Shown here piece by piece: positions 10,282 to 21,425 of a DNA stretch of 64,000 nucleotides (position 1 is its first letter; every line of letters starts with the position of its first letter). The notes under the pieces are model-generated. The model was not told the origin of the DNA. It worked only from the letters and a program-made list of their open reading frames with translations, and made no database searches. A program made the translations under genes and the position numbers. The DNA is from Artemisia argyi (Eukaryota; Streptophyta; Magnoliopsida; Asterales; Asteraceae): assembly GCA_030686995.1 (NCBI GenBank), contig CM060706.1, forward strand, positions 142,065,505-142,129,504, given 5' to 3'.

Positions 10282-10624
10282 TGTTGGAAAAATACCTCGA
10301 CAACAATCCGAAGTTCGATCGCGGAAAACTAGATCACGAGTTGTATCGAGCACAAGTAGCAAACACGAGAGACTACAAAAGACCGACTAGAATATGCACA
10401 CGATATACCCTCAACGAACCCTTTATTAAGACCAATAAAGCTTACAATTGAGGAAGAAGAATGAATAACTAGCATCCCCTCATCTCTATTTATAGAGATG
10501 AGGAGGTGGAGACCTAGCTTGCCTTGCACTCCAAGCTACCTAATCCTAGTTTATGTCTAACACCTAATCTAATTACAAAGTACACTTAAGTCCCTAATGT
10601 TTAAGTTACTACTAATATTTAACA
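10282..10624 (-). repeat. 5' LTR of the Copia element
   Basis: 343 bp. It differs from the partner LTR at GTAGC/GTAGT, CACACG/CACACA, CACTCC/CACACC and AGCTAC/AGGTAC. Confidence 0.93.
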
Positions 10625-10765
10625 TATCATTTACTCAAATTTAGAAGAAGAATGTTGGTTGATTAATACTTATATATTTACTGTGGGAAACGAGACACAA
10701 AATGATGTCGTTTTGACTTTTATTTATTTTTTATTTTTTGTTTGCCATGACGCTGCATGTTTAAA

Positions 10766-10926
10766 CATAGGGGCAATTCCATATTTACCCAACTTAAATA
10801 TGATAATGCCATATTTACCCAAAACATGCTTTAATTGCATAGTACATCATGCATTCAAAACTTGTATTTTGGGTATATATGACATTTTCATATTTAAATT
10901 GGGTAAATATGGAATTATCTCTATGC
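10766..10926. mobile_element. Small MITE with about 40-bp inverted repeats
   Basis: Left end CATAGGGGCAATTCCATATT and right end AATATGGAATTATCTCTATG are imperfect inverted repeats that extend inward through TTACCCAA/TTGGGTAA. TTTAAA flanks both sides (10760-10765, 10927-10932), a possible target duplication, but it is palindromic so the superfamily is unclear. It inflates a 90-codon ORF at 10659-10931. Confidence 0.75.
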
Positions 10927-11218
10927 TTTAAAAAGTGCCGTTTCATGTTTGTCTTTTCCCTTTTTTTCAAACAAATCAGATATATGTAGTTGGTTTTGGT
11001 TTACCAACCTTCATGTACAAAACACCCGGTGCTTACTAGAACTTTGTGCTTTTGATCGCGTTTCTAGAAGTTCGTGCTTTCGAATATTTCGGCAGTGGCT
11101 TGACGTGCGACGAACTGTTAGAATTTTGGAACGAGGATTCATTCAGTTTCAGCATGTTAGTTTGCTTTTTTTATCGTCGGTTTTGGATTTTGTTTCATTT
11201 ACGATTTGAGATTTAAGA

Positions 11219-11599
11219 TTGTCAAATGTTGCTGATAATATTAGGATCGTAGTAGGAACAAGCCGCCTGTCGAGAACAATCATGTTACAGTTTCACATCG
11301 TCAAATCCACATCCAAGTATAATGTAATACTTGGAAGAACAACGCCTCAAAAGCCTAACATGGAAGTCTCAACCATCAGGTCATTGGTAGAATTACCAAC
11401 AGGGGCGGGAGTCGCTACAGTCAAAAGCGACTACCCTGGTAAAGATGCAAGCCTAGCCACTGCGGTAGAAGAGAGCAACATCAGGGAGATCGTGTGGGAA
11501 CCTATTCCGGGAGACAACCCCAGACAGGTAAAAGTCATCATAAACCCCGAACACCCATATCAACCCATCACAATCAGTCGAGAGTTTTTGGAAATATAG
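11219..11599 (+). pseudogene. Gypsy (Ty3) protease-region fragment
   Basis: About 110 codons encode FHIVKSTSKYNVILGRTT, then VVWEPIPGD-like text (IVWEPIPGDN) and VIINPEHPYQPITI. This is the stretch after the aspartic protease in plant Gypsy polyproteins, just before reverse transcriptase. The frame ends in TAG at 11597 without any reverse transcriptase. No LTR was found on either side, so it is a stranded or captured piece. Confidence 0.75.
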
Positions 11600-12394
11600 G
11601 TCTTGGGTTTAATATGATACATAAGAATCTCGCAAACATGCTAAGTCGCCACTTTTTAGATGATCATAGTTCAAAGGTTTGTTAAATGTCAAGACGGACT
11701 AAAGATATATAGTTGAATTGCTATGTCGTCGCTTTTCATTTGTTACAAATTTAGTTGAATGCCAATGTCTTCCTTTTATGATTTTAACGCAAGTGGGGCA
11801 ATGATAGTCGTGAAACTGCATTGACTCATTCAATTTCTAGAAATTACAGTATATATTTTGGTTGAATTATATTAGTATACACAAGTTTTTGGCTCATTAT
11901 ATCATTCTCTTTGATGTAAGGTAATACTTTGCAAGCAATATGGTCTAATAAATGTGAAATGTATGATAGTTGACTCATTATTTTCACGTATGTTGTTGAT
12001 AGTTGTATCCAAACACATATTTGGTATGCCTGGCCCTATACGCACTAGACGATGCAGAGAAACCTCAAATATTATCTTTACATCTTTTAAGTAATTTTGA
12101 TATTGAATCATGTGTATGTTAAGTGTTAACTAAAGTTTATCTTTAATATAGAAAGGTGAAAATTTCACAAATCCTGAGGCTCAGGGAATGCCTGGCCTTA
12201 TATGCACATCCAAATGGTTTCTCTTTGTGGTATGATATGAGATGATCTAAAAAATAGGCGATTGCAAACTGCAAACAAATCCCACCAAGGGTTAAAGATT
12301 CAAATAAAGATAAACAAATCAAAGGAAGGAAAATAGATATACTAGTGCATATATAAAGCTGATTTACCAAAATGTCCTTCACGATGTTATGGAA
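11600..12394. other. No gene seen
   Basis: AT-rich. The imperfectly repeated phrases ATGCCTGGCCCTATACGCAC (about 12027) and ATGCCTGGCCTTATATGCAC (about 12188) point to a local duplication. No ORF with a recognisable domain. Confidence 0.35.
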
Positions 12395-12850
12395 GATGGA
12401 TGCATGATGAATGTTCCTTTTAAAATCGTTTCATTAGTAGATGAGCATTTATGTGTTAGGAATTTTCAGTCTGGCTCATTAGTGAATTATAAGTTGATAG
12501 TGCTAATTTTGTGATGAAGAAGTATAAGTGCAGTGTTACTCCAAGTCAACGTATTAATGCTAAAGCTTGGGTTTTGACAGATTATGAGAAGACATTAGAA
12601 GAGCCCTATGCACTAATTAAATCATACTTTGATAGATTGTATGTTTTTTTAATTTGCGACTGAGAGAAGGATGGAAGGCTGGTTGTAGGAAGGCTGGCGA
12701 GGTTGACAATGATTTATAAGCTTTTCCATAGTTGGCCAACTACAATGAATTGGTATTTAAGATATGGAATCAACAAGCTCGACGACTCTCTTATTAAACT
12801 AAACTTGAAACAGTACAAGATGGGAAATGAGCTTTTACTGTTTTATTAAC
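12395..12850 (+). pseudogene. MULE (MuDR) transposase fragment
   Basis: In shifting frames the plus strand encodes FKIVSLVDEHLCVRNFQSGS, LVNYKL, then KKYKCSVTPSQRINAKAWVL, TDYEKTLEEPYALIKSY and DGWKAGCRKAG. The order matches the plant MuDR family: DNA-binding C-x-H region, then the pre-transposase helix, then the GWKAGCR start of the DDE domain. Frameshifts and stops break it, and the catalytic part is missing. No terminal inverted repeats were found. Confidence 0.7.
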
Positions 12851-13893
12851 CTAATATGTAGATGTATTTATGATTCACATGTTCAACATTCTCTGGTTAC
12901 TACATTTATTAACAAAGATATACGTAAGTTTCGAAATATACATATTTTCCCAAATCTTGCTTTAACAGTCTTGTATATCATGTTGAACATGGGATGTATG
13001 TAAATCCGCCTTATATAAAAGGATTGGAATGATAGTTGTCTGTGCATATATACAAGCGTGTGGTTATAGGTGGCATCGTGGCGAGACTTCATTTCAATTA
13101 CATGTAGTACTATAAAGCATTGTTTTGGAATGTGATAAAAAAAGTAATGACTCTGCCATGAGATGTTGTTGGATCTTAGATGACAATCACCTTATTTGCT
13201 ATTTCTTTTTATTGCTGATGGTACTTGTAGTGCGATATGAAATAGGAAATCCTATCGTGCGAGCTCTCATTTTCAATTTGAAAAAAGTAACTATATGCTT
13301 ATTACGGAGTACATAAAATATGTTGTATCCGAATTTTCTTTTCGAGTCACCCGGATCACGATAAACACCACACATGTACACACACATACATGAAGAGCCA
13401 ACCAGTAAGATGGTTAATACTCTGTAAATTTTCAGAAACTGAACTTAATTAAGAGCCAATGAATAGCTTAAAACATGTTTAGTAGACCTCCATACATAAA
13501 TTATTGAAATTCATTAAAAAAAAATCCTCAAAATCATCAAACACGAAATCAAAAGATAGATTTATACATCACTATATCAAATGTGTCATTTGTATACATT
13601 CACTTCTACGTGCTTTTAAAAAGTGCATAATATTCTATACATTTTTTTTAAATATATAAATGAACTTAATTCTATACATTTGTTTGTGCCTATAAATGTG
13701 TACATATATAAGCACCTAGAAACATAACTAGAAAAGATGAACGTACCTATAAATATGTAAAGAATAAATATAAAAAACAGTCCGCGTTTATAAATGCAGA
13801 GACCAGTGCCTCACTCATTTTTACGTGTTTTATTAAGCACATGGAAATTGGTTGCCGAAAATTGATCTCTACTTTTATATGTGTACACGCTTA
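12851..13893. other. No gene seen
   Basis: AT-rich, only short unrelated ORFs. Confidence 0.4.
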
Positions 13894-14307
13894 GAGCATG
13901 TGAATCAGTAACGTGGAGGCATGCGTTAAGGGGTGTTTAACGCACGTTAACATGCATTAACCGTTGCATATTGTGGCGTTAAGGAGGCGTTAACGTGAAA
14001 CGTTAAGCCCTTAACGTCACATTAAGGCTTATTTTGGTTTTAAATTTTTTTTTGACACTTTTAACCCCTATGAACTTTTATATATTTTGAACTAAAGATA
14101 TTGGAAATTACAAAAGACCCCCTTAATATTTAAAGTAGCCGTTAGATAATTTTATTTGAGAAACTAGCCGTTAAGCCTTTTATTCAAACTTAAACTTAAA
14201 CTGACATAACATCGTACTACATCATACAACACCATAAACTAGCCGTTAACCTCCCATACGGAAATACTTAACATAAACCAACACACGATACAGGAATACA
14301 AAGGCCA

Positions 14308-14666
14308 TTAATTCATATATCTGTTCCAGTTGACGTTGCTCTTCAAAATCAACCACACTTGAAAATATTTGAAATCTTTCCCACCATTGCGTTCTTTGTA
14401 AACGTTCATTGCATCTTCAAGACGAACATCTGGCTCACGTGTAGGCTGCAAATTCAAGTAAATTTCATAAAATTTTTGGCAATCAGAGTTCATTCTTGCC
14501 CACTTACCCGTTATCTGGGTTTTGCTACGAAAAGGACCGTCTGATTGTTCATTGAACTTTTCTGTTACGACTTGCCAAAAAGGTCCTTCGTTGGCATGAA
14601 TTCATGAACGTTTTGCCACATCTCGGCTAGCCAGCATTCTTCTTCAATAGACCAACGATTTGCCAT
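14308..14666 (-). pseudogene. Harbinger SANT/Myb-like ORF1, frameshifted
   Basis: From ATG 14664-14666 the minus strand reads MANRWSIEEECWLAEMWQNV. After a one-base shift it continues GPFWQVVTEKFNEQSDGPFR, then KTQITGKWARMNSDCQKFY and on to a stop at 14308. This is the trihelix/SANT protein that plant PIF/Harbinger elements carry as ORF1. It is often mislabelled 'glutathione S-transferase T3-like' in plant genomes. It binds element DNA and helps the transposase. The frameshift lies around 14595, so the protein would not be made intact. Confidence 0.75.
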
Positions 14667-14754
14667 AGTAAATTTCTTTAGAAAGTGAAGTGTGTGCAAA
14701 ATTGTATGATAATGTATGCTTTATATAGTAGTTTGTAAACGTTTAAGATTCAAA

Positions 14755-14950
14755 ACCTGAGCGGGATAATTTTAAAATTTCAAATTTCAAAAGTTAAAAC
14801 AAAACAATAAAAACGTGTGCAAATTCAAAATTCAAATTTCATCTGAGCGGGATACATTTCAAATTTTGAATTCAAAACAGAGGGCGGGATAATTTGAAAT
14901 TTTGAATTCAAAGGAGAGGGCGGGATACTTCCACATTGCATCCTATAAAT
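14755..14950. promoter_or_regulatory. Divergent promoter with four GCGGGAT repeats
   Basis: GCGGGAT occurs at 14761, 14847, 14884 and 14920, each followed by AT-rich sequence such as AATTTGAAATTTTGAATTCA. A TATA box TATAAAT (14944-14950) lies 80 bp before the plus-strand ATG. The block sits between the two divergent ORFs. GCGGGA resembles the core of an E2F site, but binding is untested. Confidence 0.5.
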
Positions 14951-15029
14951 ACCTATTGGGGTGATGCTGAATACACACACAATTCACACCCACAATCATC
15001 AAAGAATTTTCTTTTGTTCTTCAAACAGA

Positions 15030-15470
15030 ATGTCTCACAACGCATCACCTGAAAACGGATCGGTGTACAATACACCACCTGAAGACAATTCCCCACAAAA
15101 CACACCGCCAGAAGATCTGTTTCTGGTGTTCCAATATGACAACCCACCACCTCCAACTCCATCAGCAGTTATGTTTCCACCAAACAATCAACCACCAAAC
15201 TTTCAACCTGAAAACCAACCCATCATTCGTCAGTTGACTGAGGAAGAACAGTATGAGCTGGATATGAAAGTGGTTTTGGAGTATGAAGCTGAGCAAGCCC
15301 GTCAGGAAAGGGAGCGTGAGGCGTACCTCAAAGGGAAACAGGATCGGAAGAACATAAGAGCAGAATGGCGATGGGCTCAGAGACTTCCACCTGTGCCATC
15401 GAGTGAGGACAATTCAAGTGCCTCCTATTCGAGTCACGAGGGCTATGTGTCTGATGATTCATTTTATTGA
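15030..15470 (+). CDS. Harbinger-borne unknown protein, proline-rich N-terminus and charged coiled C-terminus
   Basis: 146 codons from ATG 15030 (an upstream in-frame ATG at 14961 is also possible). The first half is rich in Pro, Asn and Glu, with PPED repeats. The second half has LTEEEQYELDMKVVLEYEAE followed by arginine/lysine-rich helix-forming sequence, and the tail is Ser/Asp-rich. No known domain was recognised. The TATA box upstream and the clean frame suggest it is expressed by the transposon. Its partner is the divergent SANT ORF. I do not assign a function. Confidence 0.55.
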   Translation: MSHNASPENGSVYNTPPEDNSPQNTPPEDLFLVFQYDNPPPPTPSAVMFPPNNQPPNFQPENQPIIRQLTEEEQYELDMKVVLEYEAEQARQEREREAYLKGKQDRKNIRAEWRWAQRLPPVPSSEDNSSASYSSHEGYVSDDSFY

Positions 15471-15843
15471 ATCGTAGTTTTATGTTTAATTATCGTAGCT
15501 TTATGTTTAATTATTGTAGGTTTATGTTTCAGTATTTGTTGTAGTTTTTTTTAAATATGTTTAATGTATGTTTAAATTTTAAGTATTAATATAAGTTGTG
15601 TTTTAGTAGTTATTTAAATGAAATATTAGTTTTCGTTGAGGGTTGAATAGTTGAGTTAAAGCTGAGTTAAGTTGAGTTATTGTTGTGGGTGTTTTTTTGT
15701 TAGTTAAAGTTAAAGTGTTTAAAGCTGATGTGGCACTGACATGACGCTGAGTTAAGTTATAATGTGAGTTATTGATGTGGATGCTCTTACAAGGGAATAT
15801 AAATTTTTCTAGTTATATTTCTTTGCACTTATATATAGGGGGG

Positions 15844-16166
15844 CTTTATTTTCAAAACCTTGTTAAGTGCGGGAACTGCGAGAACTCCAATTTTGCATTA
15901 GAAAACATGCATATTCATATAAAACATGTATGTTTTCTTACATACACCTTAATACACATACCTGCGTAACATACATGTTCATATAAAACCATTTTGCATT
16001 GATATGTTGCACTTAACATGGTTTTATATGAACATGTATGTTACGGAGGTATGTGTATTAAGGTGTATGTAAGAAAACATACATGTTTTATATGAACATG
16101 CATGTTTTCTAATGCAAAATTGAAGTTCTCACAGTTCCCACACTTAACAGGGTTCTGAAAATAAAG
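15844..16166. mobile_element. Foldback element with 149-bp near-perfect arms
   Basis: Left arm 15844-15992 and right arm 16018-16166 are inverted repeats with only a handful of mismatches; the 25-nt loop is 15993-16017. An RNA crossing it would form a very long duplex. The flanks are TA-rich (TATATA left, the (TA)n repeat right), so a TA-type target site is likely. Confidence 0.9.
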
Positions 16167-16167
16167 A

Positions 16168-16170
<3 letters not shown>

Positions 16171-16251
<81 letters not shown>
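16171..16251. repeat. (TA)n microsatellite
   Basis: About 40 perfect TA units directly next to the foldback element. Confidence 0.95.
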
Positions 16252-16254
<3 letters not shown>

Positions 16255-16483
16255 CATATTTGTAAGTGCGAAAAAATGACTCAAATTGCACGCACTTTAC
16301 AAATGCAGGCAGAAAAAAAGTGTAAGACGTGTATGTTGCAGTGCATGAATGATCTCTCATCTTCGACTACTTCAAAGCATCACACATCACACTCTAGCAG
16401 TCAGGTATCTCCCTTAGAAAACTGTGAAAACGAAAGTAGAAGCGGGTAAATATAGTTATAATTAAATAACTATACACCAAGAT

Positions 16484-17640
16484 TTATTGAAAAAACCATA
16501 CATAATAAATAAAACGCACCATACTATTCCTCTTGTTATTCGACATAGCATGTCTGAAAAAATAAGAGCTTGAAATAACAGCATAACTAGAAATCACTTG
16601 CAGATTTCTTTTGTAATTTTTTTCGTTCGGTTTTCCATGAAGATAGGGAGATACAAGGCTCTTCACAAATATAGGGGCACCAATATTATGCCAACATTGG
16701 GACATAGATATTTTGCTTTTATCATCACATAAACACCAACCGCTGTTTGGAATGAAATTAAGTGTGTATGAAGTTAGAGGAGCAAAGTTTTTAATCTCAT
16801 AATCGTGTGGAATCAGTTCCCATGATTGTTTGACATTGTAGGTTTTCATTACCCATGTTGGGAGATAGTCAATAATATCCGCTAATTAGCTTGTACGAAA
16901 TATGCACAGACATTCTTCAAAAATCCCTAGTCTGTGAAAGATATCACATACATATTTTGTGTTATCAGGTTGAGGAATTTCTTTAAAATTCTCTAGAGAT
17001 AAATCAAAAGAAAGAATAACTTTCTTATTATTGTTATTAGGATCATCCACAAACCAATGAAGCGCCTCATTGTATAATAAACCATAACCAAATTGAGGAA
17101 GAGACCTATAATTTAATTCTCCACCAAATTTCCGAATATTTGATTTCAAAGTTAACACTTGAAAACGTATATGATGTGGGCCTTCATTGGTTCCGATAAC
17201 AACCGTGTAATCATCTGTAGAAGAATCATAACCAAAGCCCCTAGATGATCTGCCCCTGTCATTGTAAGGAAGGGCTTTGCAGTTTTTTTTACCTCTCTAG
17301 TGGAAGGATTGGTTACTAAATGTTGAGCTATATCATGAGAAACGCAAACAAGCCCATTGGAAGAACCAACGATAATACAAGCTAACAACAACCTAGGACG
17401 AGTGATATCCTTGTCTAATAACAAACGAATTCTTGATTTGCAAAGATGTTCTAGATGAAATTTAACGAACCGGTTACTTGAAATCCATGAATACCATGAC
17501 TTACAAACAGTCTTGCATCGTAGTAAATCTCCGCATCCAACCTTACAAGTATATCCTCAACTACATCAAGCAAACCATCTCTGTCTTTCAAATCCTTTGA
17601 ACTCGAAAACGAGAATGGAGGCGAATGCAGCAATTTCGTA
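16484..17640 (-). pseudogene. F-box protein pseudogene
   Basis: Pieces in three frames, in order on the minus strand, match the F-box gene at 5150-6328. These are VVEDILVRLDAE (F-box, then broken), IIVGSSNGLVCVS and VTNPSTREVKK, LTLKSNIRKF, ALHWFVDD, KVILSFDLSLENFKEIPQP and CLCIFRTS, then SWELIPHDYE and PIFVKSLVSPYLHGKP. Several frameshifts and stops separate them. Both copies share length and domain order, so they are paralogues from an older duplication; this one has clearly lost function. Confidence 0.85.
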
Positions 17641-17756
17641 TTAAGTACAAAGTGTGTAAGCCTTACAGCCTAACCATATAAAGCCCATCTTAAGCACACT
17701 CCATGACTTCAATTCAAGAGAGTACGTAAATCTATATCTTTCTTTCTTTCTTTTTT

Positions 17757-19702
17757 TTTGGTGCAAAAGGTGAGAATTATATTAACTTCCAACATATGTG
17801 CACTTTTACAAATAATAGCAAGATTTGGACATTCCCCAAATCTAACACTATACTAGAACAAAACAAATACAAACATAGAACATAGTGACATATATCAGAC
17901 AATATATCTGACTTCTAAAACCAAACATCCATAACAACTGAGCAGCTAACTTTACTGCACTGTACTACCCACTTAGCACCATTCACCTTTTTAAATTGCA
18001 CCATTAACCATCTAGCTACATTTCCATCTTACCCATTTGCCATGATCACTCAACCCACATCCACAGTAAAACATGGCAAAATGGGTTAATGGTTTCACTA
18101 GGCACCCATTACCCTTCCACTCAAGGGCTATGCCAAACAGCCTACATTTCCATTTATGAGAATGGCTTCAACTGTTTGGGAACGCACACCTTCAGTGAAG
18201 ACCATCCATTACCTCATTGACAATGTATTGGGAAGACCAAGAAGGCCCATCTTTCATGCCTCTCTATTTAACCCATCATACATTGTCCACGAAGCCATAT
18301 ACCCTTCACAAAGAAAGCCCTGCTTTATGGTACATCTTATCTGAATTAGACATCCTCTCTCTCCAAAATAGATGTTAAATTCCTCCCAAGGCCAATTCAA
18401 CATAGCTATAAGGATCAAAAGGTACAGTCACACCAGAATAGACTCCAAGATACAAGGTACTTTTTCAATGTTATGGCCTGTATATTTTTAGATCAATAGC
18501 AGAATACTGGCCTTTTCATAACCATTCTTTGAATAAATTCCTATCCTTTTCATACTTGAGACACATACTCCTTCCTTAACATCACTTATCCTCTTCTGAC
18601 AAACTTAATTTCCCACTCTTTTTCAGCTCTGAGAACATTGACAGTTATCTTCACATTGACAGACATTAGTTTGGCTCTAACATCATCACATATGGAGCTA
18701 ACAAGGGACTCTTCACTTCTTTTGCGGTCATTAAAGATCCTATTATTTCTTTCTTGCCAAATATGATAAACTACAGCAGCAAAACTTAGCTTTTTAATGA
18801 TCTCCCAGACACCTTTTCCACTAGTTTCAGAACTCAACTTACATACAATATCATCCCACATGTTATCATTGGTTTGAATCTTAGCTTTCATTCTAATACT
18901 TTTCCATATTTCTGCTGCAAACTCACATTTGAAAAATAAGTGATCATGTGAGTCTGCACTTTTCCCACATTGGCTACACTCATAGGTATTGTTGGGATAT
19001 CATTTTTGTAACTTGTCTTGAGTGCACAGTTTATTTCTTACAGCCAACCAAAGAATAAATGCATGTTTTGGTATGCAATGGGAATACCAAACAAGATTTT
19101 TCTAATTTACTTGGCCAACATCTTCCCTAACATCTTTCCAAATTGTACTTATAGCAAACTTCTTAACATTTCCCATTTTATCCACCCAAATAGCTTTGTC
19201 TGGATTATCATTTAGCACAGGAACATCAATATTGTTAAGTTGAGGATACTTCACAAACCATTGCTCAGGCCATCTCCAACTGTTTTCATCAATAACATCA
19301 ACTATTTTGGCACTGTCTTGATATCCTGCATAAAAGACTTCCTTTTTGCTGATGTATGCTGACATAGGTGTTTCACTGTTCCATCTATCATGCCACACAC
19401 TAATAGTTTTCCCATCACCAACTTGATATCTCATTTGCTTACCCACCCAATCTCTCATTCCCAGGATACATTTCCAAAACCAACTATCTTTATTATCCTC
19501 AGATACATCCCAAACACTCCTATTCTTTAGTTTAACCACATTAATCCACTTTTCCCAAAGAGACTCCTTCCTGGATGCAACATTCCATAGATGCTTACAT
19601 AGCAAAGTTCTATTCCATAGTTCTAATGGCTTAAAACCTAGCCCACCTTGATCTTTAGGCTTGCAAACATCATTCCAGGCAACCCTGGCTTTGCCTTTGC
19701 AA
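17757..19702 (-). mobile_element. 5'-truncated LINE with target duplication
   Basis: The minus strand encodes GKARVAWNDVCKPKDQGGLG, FKPLELWNRTLLCKHLW and, further on, VYHIWQERNNRIFN. These are the post-reverse-transcriptase and zf-RVT regions of a plant LINE. Stops interrupt the frame, for example between 18891 and 19102. A long 3' UTR ends in poly(A) (T run at about 17750-17759). Flanks on both sides are CTTTCTTTCTTTCTTT-like, consistent with a duplication of about 15 bp inside a pyrimidine repeat. Endonuclease and reverse transcriptase catalytic domains are absent. Confidence 0.8.
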
Positions 19703-20624
19703 CTTTCTTTCTTTCTTTCTTTTCTTATTATATAAAATTGTCTTTTTAAACCCTTTAATACTATGTGCTATGGTACATTGGTACCACGTGGTGGCCTCCA
19801 CCATGCGCGAAGCCCATAACGACGATACGATCACTGCGTACGGTGATGGTATTTTGGCCTCGACCGTCAAATGACTTTTATGCAAGAATCATTCAAATGG
19901 TCAAAAAGTGCCCAAACGTATACTTTAACATTTTTAACTTTTTTATTTTATTTTCTGACTTTTATCATTTTATTTACCTATAAATACCCTCAAATACGTC
20001 ATCATTTTTATTCACAGCATCAAATATCATCTTTCTCAATATCTACACAACTAAAATAAGATATTTATCATTTCTCATTTTCCAAATGAATCGTTCATGT
20101 TCACAGACTCATCGAAAGAAGAAGTTAATAGTATGAACTTGCAATTTTTTAAAATTGCGGCGTTGTTTATTAAGAATAAACGAAAAGGTGAAAGTTTGTG
20201 AAATACAAGACACATCGTATGTTGAAATGAGGTGGCACCCGATGAGCTCCAAATAAGGAGCAAAACATCTTTTCTCATCACTCAAGTTATAAGACATCAT
20301 TTGGGTTTCACAATTCTTTTTATTCTTTATTTTATTTTATTCAAATAATACACAGAATGAACTAAAATCAAACTTTCACTAGTAAAATAAAAGACAAACA
20401 AATAAAAGTACATGAAATTAAAAAAAAAAGTTACAAGAAATAAATTATTTTTGGTGACAATATTTGGCTCAAATTTCACGTTTGCTTTTGATGATAGTCG
20501 CGTCTAGCGGATTCATCCCCTTGGTGTAAAAATAAATCTTAAAGTGTAAAAATATATGCAGTAATTTGAAAAGTATTTATATGAATCTTAAAGTGTATAA
20601 ATAAGGTTTAAGGTTTAAGGTTTA

Positions 20625-20661
<37 letters not shown>

Positions 20662-21157
20662 TTTTTTTTATTATTATTATTATTTAATTATTTATTTATT
20701 TATTTTTTCAGAACAACGAATATATTTTTAAATGGAATGGCCATATTAAAAGTAAATAAATAAAATCCAACCATTGGTTTTAATTAAAACAAAGTGTGGA
20801 TAACTCAAGCCATGGCCACTGTGGGAGGACTCATAAGACCGAGCCGAGATGTGAGACTTGCTTTTTAATGAGAAAGAGTAGTGATTGGCATGACTATCAC
20901 TGAAAAAGTGAAAGATGGAGACTAAATATAATCAAAAATCAAAATGGTTGAGAAAAAGGTTTAAAGGCGAAATATTTATAAAGCGAATTTATGTAACACA
21001 ATCATAAACTTCTTATCCAATTCTTATTGGCTCTTTGTTAAACCATCAATTATGTGACAACGGTTTTAATACTAAGGACTGTTATGGTAATCGTAGTATT
21101 ATCATAGCAAATTAGTTTGATTAAAGAAGTTTTCACTTCAAACCATAAAAAGTAATA
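19703..21157. other. No gene; simple repeats
   Basis: No convincing ORF. GGTTTAA occurs three times in tandem at about 20606-20628, close to the plant telomere unit but with A for G. A T-rich stretch spans 20629-20706. Confidence 0.45.
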
Positions 21158-21182
21158 TCTATACTATATTATAAAAGAAAAG
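21158..21182 (+). mobile_element. Probable Helitron 5' terminus
   Basis: TCTATACTATATTATAAAAG preceded by A matches the common 5' end of plant Helitrons (TC start, A/T insertion). The partner 3' end was not identified, so the element's extent is open. Confidence 0.6.
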
Positions 21183-21264
21183 CTAAAAAGTAAAAATTGA
21201 AAAGTTCTAATTAAAAAAAAAAAAAAAGTTGAAAACATATTTTTCTAAAGAAAACTATTAATAT

Positions 21265-21425
21265 ACATCGAAAACCAGATTGACCCGGGATGCTTCAAAC
21301 CTTGCGAGTTGATCCGGTTTAGTTTGACCCAACCTGCCGGGTTGACCCGGTTTAAATTGAACCGTTTTTTCGACCGGAACGGTTCAACTGGTTGAATCAC
21401 CCGGGTCGAACCGGGTTTCAAAAAT
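21265..21425. repeat. GC-rich repeat of GACCCGG/CCGGGT motifs
   Basis: Dense GTTGACCCGGTTT, AACCGGGT and CCCGGGTCGAACC motifs in both orientations within otherwise AT-rich DNA. It resembles the interior of a MITE, but no terminal repeats or target duplication were found. Confidence 0.45.

Larger units (their letters stand above)
7595..10624 (-). mobile_element. Complete gag-only Copia LTR retrotransposon, non-autonomous
   Basis: Two 343-bp LTRs (7595-7937 and 10282-10624), both TGTTGG...TTTAACA on the plus strand, differ at only four positions that I could count, about 1.2%. The element is flanked by a perfect 5-bp duplication TATCA (7590-7594 and 10625-10629). On the minus strand the 5' LTR is the right-hand one. 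It is followed by the primer-binding site TGGTATCAAGAGC (10266-10278). A polypurine tract AAGGTGGAAAT abuts the 3' LTR. The 2.3-kb interior encodes gag, a zinc knuckle and part of the protease region, but no integrase core, reverse transcriptase or RNase H. It would need proteins from a relative to move. The low LTR divergence implies a recent insertion. Confidence 0.95.
13894..15786. mobile_element. PIF/Harbinger DNA transposon, transposase lacking
   Basis: The left end GAGCATGTGAATCAGTAACG and right end TTATTGATGTGGATGCTC are inverted repeats, and both are flanked by TTA (13891-13893 and 15787-15789), the standard PIF/Harbinger target duplication. Inside are a SANT/Myb-type ORF on the minus strand and an unknown ORF on the plus strand, transcribed away from each other. 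No DDE transposase is visible, so the element is non-autonomous. Its subterminal region (13905-14030) is rich in GTTAA/TTAAC motifs. Confidence 0.85.

Noticed and set aside
16109..16360. ORF with YIYIYI run; also 26932-27138
   Set aside because: Both are translations of (TA)n microsatellites.
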